Under the pieces are notes generated by a model, which did no database searches, was not told the DNA's origin, and worked only from the letters and a program-made list of their open reading frames with translations. The translations under genes and the position numbers were made by a program. From positions 1 through 20,813 of the IMG/VR virus record IMGVR_UViG_3300009094_000079: a DNA stretch of 20,813 nt; one strand, written 5' to 3'. This stretch comes from a virus. Shown piece after piece: positions 1 to 5,631 of this stretch (the stretch's first letter is position 1; each line of letters starts with the position of its first letter).

Positions 1-272
1 ACGGGATAGGGTCCGTCAGCGGCTGCCGTGATGGCTTCCGCATACCGGTCTGGCGTGAACGGTGGACGCAGATCCCCATGGTCAAAGCGGAAGCGGTCAG
101 CGTAGTGCTTGGCCCTGCCTGCCTCTGTGTCAATGACGCAGAAGGGCGCATCACCCGCCATCCCATTCGCCAGACGCATGGCCGTGAACGTCTTTCCGCT
201 GCCGCTGCTGCCGGATAGACCGATCAGGAGTCCGACGTTTTCACGGGTGGCTGGGCGGAAGTCAAACGCCAT
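1..272 (-). CDS. Sak4-like RecA-fold ATPase, 3' part cut by window edge
   Basis: This is the N-terminal 90 residues of a P-loop ATPase; the rest lies beyond base 1. The Walker A motif GSSGSGKT is preceded by the hydrophobic strand VGLLIGLS, and a second strand, FCVIDTE, follows, as in phage RecA-like ATPases of the Sak4/AAA_24 type. Sak4 proteins assist annealing-type recombination with phage SSB or a partner nuclease (family knowledge). Here the gene sits directly downstream of a RecE-like nuclease, which supports that role. The ATG at 272 overlaps the stop of the preceding small gene by one base (TGATG), implying translational coupling. Walker B and the C-terminus cannot be seen, so a generic AAA ATPase remains possible. 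Confidence 0.75.
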   Translation of the reverse strand, partial: MAFDFRPATRENVGLLIGLSGSSGSGKTFTAMRLANGMAGDAPFCVIDTEAGRAKHYADRFRFDHGDLRPPFTPDRYAEAITAAADGPYP

Positions 273-448
273 CAGCGCCGGTCCTTTACTGGCTTCATTT
301 CACCCGTCAGCCGGTCTGTCATCCGCAGGATGGGAATGACAAACAGCTGCCGGTCACCGTTCTGGTGTTCCACTTCCAGGGTGGCTTCCTGAATGGCCGT
401 GGGTCTGTCTTCCCAATGCAGACTAATGACAATGGCCGTGACCGTCAC
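272..448 (-). CDS. Small conserved-looking protein between RecE-like and Sak4-like genes (58 aa)
   Basis: I do not recognise this protein. It is 58 residues, probably a small beta-rich fold: alternating hydrophobic strands (TAIVISLHW, ATLEVEH, RQLFVIPILRM) and a basic C-terminus ending VKDRR. I chose the GTG at 448 because a perfect Shine-Dalgarno AGAAGGAG lies 5 nt upstream and the GTG overlaps the nuclease stop as GTGA. The ATG at 469 is an alternative but has no comparable site. It is coupled at both ends, so it is probably made in step with the nuclease and ATPase and may be an accessory recombination factor (inference from context only). Confidence 0.65.
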   Translation of the reverse strand: MTVTAIVISLHWEDRPTAIQEATLEVEHQNGDRQLFVIPILRMTDRLTGEMKPVKDRR

Positions 449-1320
449 CGTAACTCCTTCTCTAACCATTCCGCTTCATGCCACGGGGGCAGGGTGGCGT
501 AACAGGTCTGCCGTGGATAACCGGTCCAGTCTCCTGACTGGAGACACGCACGCCAGATGTCCAGCGCATACAGACACTTCTTCTCTGCCAGCATCAGCGC
601 ATCTGGACCCAGACTAATGACGCTGCAGGCATAGGGGGGGTAGGTCTCCTGCACGCAATAGCGGAAGATGGCAGGGTGCCCGGTCAGTATCTGCAGTCCA
701 CGCAGATACCACGCAGCCTGAATGTCCCAGCCGTTCTGGAACATGGACCGTGACCAGATGTCAGGATTGGCGCTGCCGCTGGTGGTCTTGAAGTCATCCA
801 CAGCCAGCGGAGTCTGACGCAGCCAGTCCAGCCGTGCCCTGCACCACACGCCGTACCCGTCTTCCTGCCACACCAGCGTGCGTTCAGGTTCCCCATTCAG
901 AAACATCCCCGCACTGCCGCTGTCCTGGTGCTGCGCTAGCTGCAGCCGCAGCGCCGTCACCATCTGCAGCACGTCATTCCAGCGGGGGGCAAGGATAGGC
1001 GTCTGCCCCCGTGCCCATGCCTGATCACGGGCATCCTTCGCCGCATTGGTCCGGTAGTCCTTCGCATCAATGACCGTGACGGCTGTGCTGCCTTCCAGCA
1101 GCAGTGCATGTGCGGCACGGCCAATGTCAAAGGCTTCGCAGTTCTCTGGTTCGACATCCAGGTTCAGCCGTGGGTGTGCCTGCCGTGCATGGGCAGCGGA
1201 GTGCAGGCAGATGCGCTGCGCTAGTGAACTGGACAGGGATGGCGCGGGGCAGGGGTCTGCGTGGTAGACCTGCGCCGGAATGTCATAGATCCCCGCTGTC
1301 AGGGTCTGCTGTTCAGACAT
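445..1320 (-). CDS. RecE-like PD-(D/E)XK exonuclease
   Basis: A 291-residue putative exodeoxyribonuclease VIII-like protein (RecE/PDDEXK family, PF12684-like). It would resect double-stranded DNA ends to produce 3' overhangs for annealing. Visible motifs are GRAAHALLLEG (about 68-78, with the conserved His), RARLDWL (Asp165), VDDFKTT (D176-x-K178, the core of the active site) and DIQAAWYLRGL, the Q-x3-Y motif of RecB-type nucleases. The ATG at 1320 is preceded by GGGGAAGG at good spacing; an upstream TTG at 1344 is less likely. It is the first gene of a leftward operon with the small protein at 272-448 and the Sak4-like ATPase. No annealase is seen in the window. A Cas4-like or other RecB-type nuclease is less likely because no cysteine cluster is present. 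Confidence 0.85.
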   Translation of the reverse strand: MSEQQTLTAGIYDIPAQVYHADPCPAPSLSSSLAQRICLHSAAHARQAHPRLNLDVEPENCEAFDIGRAAHALLLEGSTAVTVIDAKDYRTNAAKDARDQAWARGQTPILAPRWNDVLQMVTALRLQLAQHQDSGSAGMFLNGEPERTLVWQEDGYGVWCRARLDWLRQTPLAVDDFKTTSGSANPDIWSRSMFQNGWDIQAAWYLRGLQILTGHPAIFRYCVQETYPPYACSVISLGPDALMLAEKKCLYALDIWRACLQSGDWTGYPRQTCYATLPPWHEAEWLEKELR

Positions 1321-1357
1321 AGCGGTGCCCTTCCCCACTGGCAAAACAGATTTCCAC

Positions 1358-1418
1358 AGTGACCGTCAGTGACCGTGGTGACCTGCGGAGTGACCGTCAG
1401 TGACCGTGAATGACCGAA
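1358..1418. repeat. Six direct repeats with 10-bp period (TGACCGT array)
   Basis: Six units start at 1358, 1368, 1378, 1389, 1399 and 1409. Four of them are AGTGACCGTC or AGTGACCGTG; the third and sixth are degenerate (GTGACCTGCG, AATGACCGAA). Spacing is 10 bp with one 11-bp step, so all units lie on the same face of the helix. The array ends 37 bp before the RecE-like start codon, the position of an operator or leader element. The TGACCGT core recurs inverted at 5591-5630, and a one-base variant (TGCCCGT) recurs at 5531-5550. Multimeric binding of an RHH regulator or of a replication initiator would fit (inference). Confidence 0.7.
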
Positions 1419-1513
1419 TGGGATTTTGTGATGCGTCAGGCAGGAAGGGCAGGACAGTGCTGCAGGGTGCAGCTGTGCGGCTAAACGCAGTAACCCCCCA
1501 CCAGACAGAGGCA

Positions 1514-1530
1514 GCCGGGGAACCCCCGGC
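1514..1530. other. Short GC hairpin
   Basis: GCCGGGG and CCCCGGC form a perfect 7-bp stem with a 3-nt loop in the divergent non-coding region. No T-tract follows on either strand. It could be an attenuator or pause site on the leftward transcript, or simply a chance GC palindrome. Confidence 0.3.
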
Positions 1531-1570
1531 GAAGTGGCGAACATACGCCCGGTGCCCGTGCCGGGTCAAC

Positions 1571-1588
1571 ACGGATCTGCAGATCTGT
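1571..1588. repeat. Palindrome, possible operator
   Basis: A perfect 12-bp palindrome GATCTGCAGATC lies at 1574-1585. It extends to 18 bp (1571-1588) with a single mismatched pair. It stands between the two divergent transcription units, 10 bp before the stronger inverted repeat at 1598, so it may be a repressor half-site pair. The function is inferred from position only. Confidence 0.4.
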
Positions 1589-1597
1589 GCATTGGAC

Positions 1598-1628
1598 GAT
1601 GGTCCTAGACCGTGGTCCTAGGACCATC
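1598..1628. promoter_or_regulatory. Inverted repeat with 9-bp spacer, likely operator
   Basis: GATGGTCCTAG (1598-1608) and CTAGGACCATC (1618-1628) are perfect 11-bp inverted arms around a 9-bp spacer. The spacer itself carries the start of another copy of the left arm, creating a nested perfect palindrome TGGTCCTAGGACCA at 1613-1626. Dense symmetry in a divergent promoter region is typical of phage repressor operators. The geometry (arms plus 9-bp spacer) matches the second element at 1708-1736 although the sequence differs. Confidence 0.55.
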
Positions 1629-1707
1629 CAGCCCAGCCAGACCGGTCACCCCTGCCGAATGGCATCTTGACGGCGCTGGCCTGTTTTTGCTAGGAATTCC
1701 CCGTGCA

Positions 1708-1736
1708 AATGGGGGCAATTCCACAATGCCCCCATT
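1708..1736. promoter_or_regulatory. Inverted repeat overlapping the -35 region of the rightward promoter
   Basis: AATGGGGGCA (1708-1717) and TGCCCCCATT (1727-1736) are perfect 10-bp inverted arms with a 9-bp spacer. The element ends 4 bp before the TATAAT box at 1741 and covers the position where a -35 hexamer would sit. A protein bound here would block or activate RNA polymerase, so this is a strong operator candidate. The G5/C5 runs could also form a hairpin, but transcription probably starts downstream of it. Confidence 0.55.
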
Positions 1737-1740
1737 GTTG

Positions 1741-1746
1741 TATAAT
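1741..1746 (+). promoter_or_regulatory. Promoter -10 box for the rightward operon
   Basis: A consensus TATAAT lies 40 bp upstream of the GTG at 1787, in the most AT-rich stretch of this GC-rich region. No good -35 is found at 16-18 bp (the best is near TTCCAC at 1719), so an activator or the inverted repeat at 1708-1736 may set its strength. It would drive the RHH gene at 1787 and possibly on through the integrase. Confidence 0.55.
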
Positions 1747-1786
1747 CGTATCTGGTTTGTTTGATTGGATTTACGGGAGACCCGCA

Positions 1787-2014
1787 GTGAAGAAGAAGAC
1801 CAGGAAGCAGAAGCACACCGTGGAAAGGCAGGCACGTCCCACACGGGCGTACAGCCGGGACTTCACCCCGTCACGGGGTGACGGCCATGACTTCAAGATT
1901 CGCCGCATCCCTGATGCGTTCTGGAAACAGGTGCAATCGAAGGCGAAGCGTGAAGGGGTCAGCTTACGGGGGATGCTGCTGACGCATCTGCAGCAGTGGG
2001 TGGAGGCAGACTAA
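1787..2014 (+). CDS. Ribbon-helix-helix (Arc/CopG-like) DNA-binding protein (75 aa)
   Basis: The N-terminus (about residues 1-32) is very basic and probably disordered. The C-terminus has the RHH pattern: a short strand FKIRRIP, then helix AFWKQVQSKAKREG, a turn with VS, and helix LRGMLLTHLQQWVE. RHH dimers insert the paired strand into the major groove, and many phage and plasmid members bind tandem repeats (family knowledge). I chose the GTG at 1787, which has GGGAG about 8 nt upstream; the ATG at 1703 would place the -10 box and operator inside the gene. As the first gene after a promoter flanked by inverted repeats, it may regulate itself or the opposing recombination operon (inference). 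An antitoxin role is possible, but no toxin is adjacent. Confidence 0.65.
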   Translation: MKKKTRKQKHTVERQARPTRAYSRDFTPSRGDGHDFKIRRIPDAFWKQVQSKAKREGVSLRGMLLTHLQQWVEAD

Positions 2015-2212
2015 ATGGCAATGATGTTAGGCGCACTGTACCGGGCACTACTAGACGGGAAGGTGCCAGAAGAACAGGCACGCAAGGCAGCGGAAGAAGT
2101 GGCGGGGTACGACAGCCGTCTATCCAGCGTGGAACGTGATCTGACCGTGCTGAAGTGGATGGTGGGTACCAACGTGGCGCTGACCTTGTTCGTACTGGGC
2201 AAGGTCTGGTAA
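2015..2212 (+). CDS. Small protein with coiled coil and C-terminal membrane segment (65 aa)
   Basis: The start is immediately after the stop of the RHH gene. An N-terminal amphipathic part (KVPEEQARKAAEEVA) resembles the front of small phage DUF1640-like proteins. A short heptad-like stretch follows (SRLSSVERDLTVLK) and then one predicted C-terminal transmembrane helix (WMVGTNVALTLFVLGKVW). Proteins of this build are common in phages and have no settled function; some are thought to associate with the inner membrane. The family assignment is tentative and the protein would be shorter than most members. Confidence 0.6.
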   Translation: MAMMLGALYRALLDGKVPEEQARKAAEEVAGYDSRLSSVERDLTVLKWMVGTNVALTLFVLGKVW

Positions 2213-2216
2213 CAGC

Positions 2217-2456
2217 ATGGAACCACAAAAACTAGAACATTGGGTGTTTTCACGGGCACTCTCAGACAGGGAAAGCATTTTATTGGCTGTCGTTATCGGT
2301 GCATGCCGTGGTTCATGCGTGAGAGAACGCAACAACAGAGTATGGGGGTGTACCGCCAGAGAAATAGACGTGCAAGATTTCATCCGGTCGAAAGAAATCA
2401 AGCGCCTGAAAGCAATCCTTGTTTCTGAGAAATATTGGGTGGACCCACTTTACTAG
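2217..2456 (+). CDS. Hypothetical protein upstream of the integrase (79 aa)
   Basis: I do not recognise it. It is an open frame of 79 codons, 4 bp after the previous stop, with no convincing ribosome binding site. Composition is mixed, with three cysteines (GACRGSC and WGCTAREI) but no clear CxxC pair. The C-terminal half looks helical and basic (VQDFIRSKEIKRLKAILV). The local base composition is less GC-rich than its neighbours, which may indicate recent acquisition or a non-coding stretch. A second open frame overlaps at 2240-2428. It is kept because it fills the gap in the rightward operon. Confidence 0.4.
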   Translation: MEPQKLEHWVFSRALSDRESILLAVVIGACRGSCVRERNNRVWGCTAREIDVQDFIRSKEIKRLKAILVSEKYWVDPLY

Positions 2457-2470
2457 GACGGCAGAAAGCT

Positions 2471-2505
2471 GGGTGCAGGCTGCTGGTTCAGAGCAGACCG
2501 CACCC
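2471..2505 (+). other. Hairpin in the leader of the integrase gene
   Basis: GGGTGC (2471-2476) pairs with GCACCC (2500-2505), and inside it CTGCT pairs with AGCAG around a 7-nt loop. The element sits in the 84-bp gap between the 79-aa gene and the integrase, 36 bp before the integrase ATG. It could act as an attenuator or a weak terminator limiting integrase expression; only a short, mixed U-containing stretch follows it. Confidence 0.35.
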
Positions 2506-2540
2506 GTTCTAATCAACGGCAAATTACAGGAGTCAGTCTA

Positions 2541-3767
2541 ATGACAGTGTTTCTACGGTGCAAGTGCGGCACCCGCAGCAAGCGTGGGGCAGGCTGCAAG
2601 CACACATGGGCATCACAGTTCAAGTTCAAGGGGGGGAACCCCATCCCGATTCAAACCCCACACATCAACCGGATCGATGCAGAACGGTATGCGGACAAGG
2701 TGCGAACCAATTGGATCAAGCGGGAAACGGGTGAAGCCTACGATCAGGAATTCATGGCGCTGCATGAAGGGAAGTCCTTCACCCCCACCACGGGCAGCAC
2801 CGGTCTGCAAGTCATCCAGTGCCGGGACCAATACCAGGAAGCCGCCAAACTGGAGATTACGACAGAGACCAGAGACCGGTATCTCCGCATCCAGAACACG
2901 TTCATGGCGGTGGTCGGGGCAGAGACCCTAATGCACACGCTGACCCCTGCCGACATTGACCGCTGGCGTATCGCACGGGTGGATGCTGGCGTGTCACGGG
3001 CCACGGTGAATACGGAAATGGCAGCCATTCGGGTGCTGGTGAGGCATGCGGCACGGTCACACACCATCTTTGGGAAGACCGTGCTGGTGAATGGGCAGAA
3101 GGTGGATGGGATTCGAAACTGGAAGCTGCAGAAACACGTGCGCAAGCACAGACCCCTGTCCGCTGAAGAACTGAATCTGGCATTCAGCAAGCTGCCGCAC
3201 CCGTACGACATCATGGCCCGTGTCACCCGTGAAGTCACGGCACGCTTGTCTGAAGTCTTCCCGCTGCAGCGCCGTGACGTAGGCATCAGCACAGACGCAG
3301 ATGGCACACGGTACGGCTGGGTGATCAAGCGGCTGAAGGGGGGCAGTGGTGACCGGTCCACCATCCCGCTGGATCTGGCCCTGACCCTGATGGCGCTGGC
3401 ATCCAGGTCTGATGCGCTGCTGTTTCCTACGGTCTATAACCCGGCACGCACACTGGCGCAGAATGCGAAGCGCATCAGCAGTAACTTCTGCAGCTACTTC
3501 AAGCGCATAGGGCTGAAGTGCTCACACCATGCCTTCAGGCACACAGCCATCACAGCCATGATGGACAGAGGCAATGTTAGTGACCTGACCATTGCGCAGC
3601 ACGCTGGCTGGAAGAACACCCGGCAGATCTCCACCTACGGTCACGTATCCAAGACAGCCGCACGGCTGGCGGTGGATGGTAACGCCGCAGAAGTGGCTGC
3701 CATCCTAAAGACCGTGACCCGTGCCCCCATCAACACCAAACCCGCGAAGTGGAAGGCAGTGGCATGA
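2541..3767 (+). CDS. int: Tyrosine-type site-specific integrase
   Basis: A 408-residue phage integrase that would recombine attP with a bacterial attB. The N-terminus has a C7-x-C9-x9-C19-x-H21 cluster that may bind zinc. A SAM-like core-binding domain follows at about 90-175 and the catalytic domain at about 205-380. Visible catalytic residues are R235 (TARLSEVF), a lysine in the IKRLKGG beta-hairpin (263/266), H330-x-x-R333 (HAFRHTAI), H354 (AQHAGW) and nucleophile Y366 (ISTYGHV), so the active site is complete. The ATG at 2541 has AGGAG about 9 nt upstream. Its stop overlaps the next gene as ATGA. A lineage-specific C-terminal tail rich in Lys/Pro follows the tyrosine region. Confidence 0.93.
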   Translation: MTVFLRCKCGTRSKRGAGCKHTWASQFKFKGGNPIPIQTPHINRIDAERYADKVRTNWIKRETGEAYDQEFMALHEGKSFTPTTGSTGLQVIQCRDQYQEAAKLEITTETRDRYLRIQNTFMAVVGAETLMHTLTPADIDRWRIARVDAGVSRATVNTEMAAIRVLVRHAARSHTIFGKTVLVNGQKVDGIRNWKLQKHVRKHRPLSAEELNLAFSKLPHPYDIMARVTREVTARLSEVFPLQRRDVGISTDADGTRYGWVIKRLKGGSGDRSTIPLDLALTLMALASRSDALLFPTVYNPARTLAQNAKRISSNFCSYFKRIGLKCSHHAFRHTAITAMMDRGNVSDLTIAQHAGWKNTRQISTYGHVSKTAARLAVDGNAAEVAAILKTVTRAPINTKPAKWKAVA

Positions 3768-4183
3768 AGACACACACACAGAAGGAGTCCGCTGGGATGG
3801 CATTCGAACTACGGGCCAACGTGGCAATCCGCATTCTGGTGGAACGGGTGGAACTGGAACACCACCCGCACCTGACGCTGGATGGACACAGCGCACGGCG
3901 CACGGCATGGCAGGCCATTGCGGGGGCAGCGGTGGAACAGCTGATCGATTCACCACCCGCAGCCGTGACGCACCGCAAGTCCCGGAAGCGCCGGAAGCTG
4001 AAGGCTGCCGCAGAGACCAGTGCAGCGGACACCCATACCCACACCTGCACGCATTGCCAGCGCCGGTATACGCCACTGCCGCAGCACCGGGCACGGTCCA
4101 AGTACTGCACACGGCTGGAGTGCCAGAAGGTACGCCGTGCCGCTGCCTCCAAACGGAAGGCACTGAAGGCAGGTGCCGCATGA
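3764..4183 (+). CDS. Zinc-finger protein coupled to the integrase (139 aa)
   Basis: I chose the ATG at 3764, which overlaps the integrase stop (ATGA); the ATG at 3749 would overlap further. The N-terminal 60 residues look helical. A very basic linker follows (RKSRKRRKLK, about 71-80), then a C-terminal treble-clef-like finger with C95-x2-C98 and C115-x4-C120 (CTHCQRRY ... SKYCTRLEC). This finger resembles small HTH-less fingers seen in phage accessory proteins. The basic linker suggests nucleic-acid binding. Because it is co-translated with the integrase, a role in integration control, for example as a directionality factor, is possible but unproven. Confidence 0.65.
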   Translation: MKTHTQKESAGMAFELRANVAIRILVERVELEHHPHLTLDGHSARRTAWQAIAGAAVEQLIDSPPAAVTHRKSRKRRKLKAAAETSAADTHTHTCTHCQRRYTPLPQHRARSKYCTRLECQKVRRAAASKRKALKAGAA

Positions 4184-4506
4184 AGCGCCGCACCATCCGC
4201 CCATACAAACGGCGCATTGCCCCACGGCTGGCATCGGGTGAGCACCGGGTGCCAGCCGGGAACGGTCTGCCCCCCGTGGTGAAGTTTGCGATTCAATCCA
4301 TTGCCGCTGCGGAAGGCCGGTCCTTCAGCTGGGTGGTGGAGGAAATCCTGATCGATTGGGCACGGCAGGACTCCAGGTTGAAGAAGCTGCTGAGACCGGA
4401 TGACGTGGCGTATCAGCCACGCAAGGCTGATGCAGCGCAACAGGCGAAGGAGCACGCAGAAGACAGCAGGCTGCAGGCTGCGGCACACGCCAGGAAGGCA
4501 TCCTGA
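4180..4506 (+). CDS. RHH-like DNA-binding protein in the integrase operon (108 aa)
   Basis: The start codon overlaps the previous stop (ATGA at 4180-4183). After a basic N-terminus (MKRRTIRPYKRR), residues 33-60 fit an RHH fold: strand VVKFAI, helix QSIAAAEG, turn RSFS, helix WVVEEILIDWARQ. The C-terminal 35 residues are Ala/Gln/Lys-rich and probably helical (QQAKEHAEDSRLQAAAHA). It is a second, distinct RHH protein besides the one at 1787. Small basic DNA-binding proteins next to integrases often act as excisionases or as regulators of integration. That role here is inference from position. Confidence 0.6.
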   Translation: MKRRTIRPYKRRIAPRLASGEHRVPAGNGLPPVVKFAIQSIAAAEGRSFSWVVEEILIDWARQDSRLKKLLRPDDVAYQPRKADAAQQAKEHAEDSRLQAAAHARKAS

Positions 4507-4736
4507 TGGCTGAATCGTTCACCAGCACCTACACCTGTGACGGCTGTGGCAAGACGGTGACCATCGAAGGGCTTGCGGACTGCCCCCCGTTCTGGCTGGC
4601 GGTCAGCTTCCGCACGCCAGACCCAGACGGAACACATCCGGGTGGGTCCACATCCCACTACTGCAGCGTGGCGTGCGTGCTGGCATCTGTGGGCAAGTTC
4701 GCCGCAGCGCACGCGGATGAAGACTGGGCACAATGA
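4506..4736 (+). CDS. Small double-CxxC zinc protein (76 aa)
   Basis: The start overlaps the preceding stop by one base (TGATG). C11-x2-C14 (CDGCGKTV) near the N-terminus and C53-x3-C57 (YCSVAC) near the C-terminus form one zinc knuckle pair around a beta-rich middle with FWLAVSF. Proteins with this C-x2-C ... H-Y-C-S-x2-C layout occur widely in phages and actinobacterial genomes as hypothetical zinc-finger proteins. No enzymatic motif is visible. It is the second zinc protein in this coupled operon. Confidence 0.6.
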   Translation: MAESFTSTYTCDGCGKTVTIEGLADCPPFWLAVSFRTPDPDGTHPGGSTSHYCSVACVLASVGKFAAAHADEDWAQ

Positions 4737-5143
4737 GTAAACAGCTATTGGTGCTTGAAGAAGTGCTTGCCATGCTTGACACCATCGGTGCGTCCAAGCA
4801 GACACGAGAGAACTTCCGTAAGCAGGCTGAAGGTGTGCTCGCCAAACGTCCCATGCGCGGTCACGATGAAGTGACGGTGAGCAGTGGGTACGGGCGTACG
4901 TCCCAGCGGGGGTTTGTGGAATTGACGCTGGATGAAGTGCGTTCACAGATGGAACCACGGAAGGCCAGAGAGATCGGTCTGATGCTCATTGAGGCAGCTG
5001 AAGCCGCAACATCAGATGAACTGTTCATCAAACTGCTCACCGAAAAAATCGGTCTGGATCTAGATGACACGGCGCGGGGTGCATTCCTGCTGGACATCCG
5101 CGAATTGCGGCAGGGCACCCGCGACATTTCAAGACCACAGTGA
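4733..5143 (+). CDS. Unknown helical protein, last gene of the integrase operon (136 aa)
   Basis: I do not recognise it. It starts within the stop of the zinc protein (ATGA) and ends 19 bp before a strong hairpin, so it closes the operon. It appears mostly helical and acidic in the C-terminal half (LLTEKIGLDLDDTARGA), with no cysteines. The central segment GFVELTLDEVRSQMEPRKAREIG is conserved-looking. Coupling to the integrase and its zinc/RHH partners suggests a shared role such as lysogeny control (inference). Confidence 0.6.
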   Translation: MSKQLLVLEEVLAMLDTIGASKQTRENFRKQAEGVLAKRPMRGHDEVTVSSGYGRTSQRGFVELTLDEVRSQMEPRKAREIGLMLIEAAEAATSDELFIKLLTEKIGLDLDDTARGAFLLDIRELRQGTRDISRPQ

Positions 5144-5162
5144 ACGTAGCCAACTGAAGCAG

Positions 5163-5199
5163 AACACCCGGCACGGGGCACCATCCCCTGCCGGGTGTT
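5163..5199 (+). terminator. Strong hairpin terminator of the rightward operon
   Basis: AACACCCGGCA plus GGGG pairs with CCCC plus TGCCGGGTGTT, giving a 15-bp stem with one bulged C and a 6-nt loop. It begins 19 bp after the stop at 5143. No long T-tract follows (only TT at the stem end), so it may depend on stem strength or act in both directions. Confidence 0.65.
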
Positions 5200-5299
5200 G
5201 CGCTGTACGGGGGTCTGCCGGTCACCAGCGGCTGCCTGCGCCACGATCCGGCTGGCTGGCAGGGTTCTGCCCCTGTGGCGGCTGTGCCCCTGCAGGGGG

Positions 5300-5365
5300 C
5301 AGCGTCAGCGGCAGCCGGTGCGGAGTAGTACCGGGGTTCAGTGATCAGCCTAGCCGCTGACGCTG
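5300..5365. repeat. 13-bp inverted repeat with structured 40-bp loop
   Basis: CAGCGTCAGCGGC (5300-5312) and GCCGCTGACGCTG (5353-5365) are perfect inverted copies. Inside the loop CCGGT (5315-5319) and ACCGG (5330-5334) can form a second stem, and TGATCA at 5342-5347 is palindromic. The whole could fold as a branched RNA or a cruciform. Function is unknown: it could be a site for recombination, a structured leader or an operator. Confidence 0.55.
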
Positions 5366-5380
5366 GGCAGTCTACCGCTA

Positions 5381-5420
5381 TCCACGGGCACCCACGGGCA
5401 TTCACCGGTACCGCACCGGT
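5381..5420. repeat. 10-bp-phased repeats, CCACGGGCA type
   Basis: CCACGGGCA occurs at 5382 and 5392, followed by CACCGGTA at 5403 and again at 5414, giving 10-11 bp steps. The first pair is the reverse complement of TGCCCGTGG, a one-base variant of the TGACCGTGG seen at 1358-1418 and inverted at 5591. Confidence 0.5.
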
Positions 5421-5467
5421 AGTGCATTAGGTAATCATGGCTGGGGGGTCAGCGCAGTTCATGCCCG

Positions 5468-5580
5468 TATTCATTGGGTGAAATGCGTGTGTCACGGGAT
5501 ACCGTCTGAATCCCAGATGTCGTTCCTGTCAGTGCCCGTCAATGCCCGTTAGTCCCCTAAAGTCCCATATTTATTGGGTG
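5468..5580. repeat. 13-bp direct repeat, copies exactly 100 bp apart
   Basis: TATTCATTGGGTG (5468-5480) and TATTTATTGGGTG (5568-5580) differ at one base; partial identity (a shared CCC) continues just upstream. The 100-bp distance equals ten units of the 10-bp phased repeats around them. Candidate arm-type integrase sites or initiator boxes; function is inferred. Confidence 0.55.
5531..5570. repeat. 10-bp-phased repeats, AGTGCCCGTC type
   Basis: Four consecutive decamers, AGTGCCCGTC, AATGCCCGTT, AGTCCCCTAA and AGTCCCATAT, decay progressively from the first. The first differs by one base from the AGTGACCGTC unit at 1358-1418. Confidence 0.5.
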
Positions 5581-5590
5581 TTCCAGGTTC

Positions 5591-5631
5591 CCACGGTCAT
5601 CCATGGTCACCCACGGTCACCCCACGGTGAT
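5591..5631. repeat. 10-bp tandem repeats, inverted copies of the 1358 array
   Basis: CCACGGTCAT, CCATGGTCAC, CCACGGTCAC and CCCACGGTGA follow each other with exact 10-bp period. Read on the minus strand the consensus is RTGACCGTGG, the same unit as in the 1358-1418 array. It lies just upstream of the gene starting near 5647-5707 and could control it. Confidence 0.65.

Noticed and set aside
1358-1418. CRISPR array
   Set aside because: Units are 10 bp and contiguous, with no spacers, and no cas genes are present.
2744-3364. 206-codon open frame antisense to the integrase
   Set aside because: It lies wholly within the well-supported integrase gene, has Ser/Arg/Cys-rich low-sense composition and no ribosome binding site; it is a shadow of GC-rich codon use.
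3730-4488. 252-codon minus-strand frame opposite the zinc-finger and RHH genes
   Set aside because: The plus-strand genes are linked by exact ATGA overlaps and show Zn and RHH patterns; the minus frame has Cys/Trp-rich, motif-free sequence.
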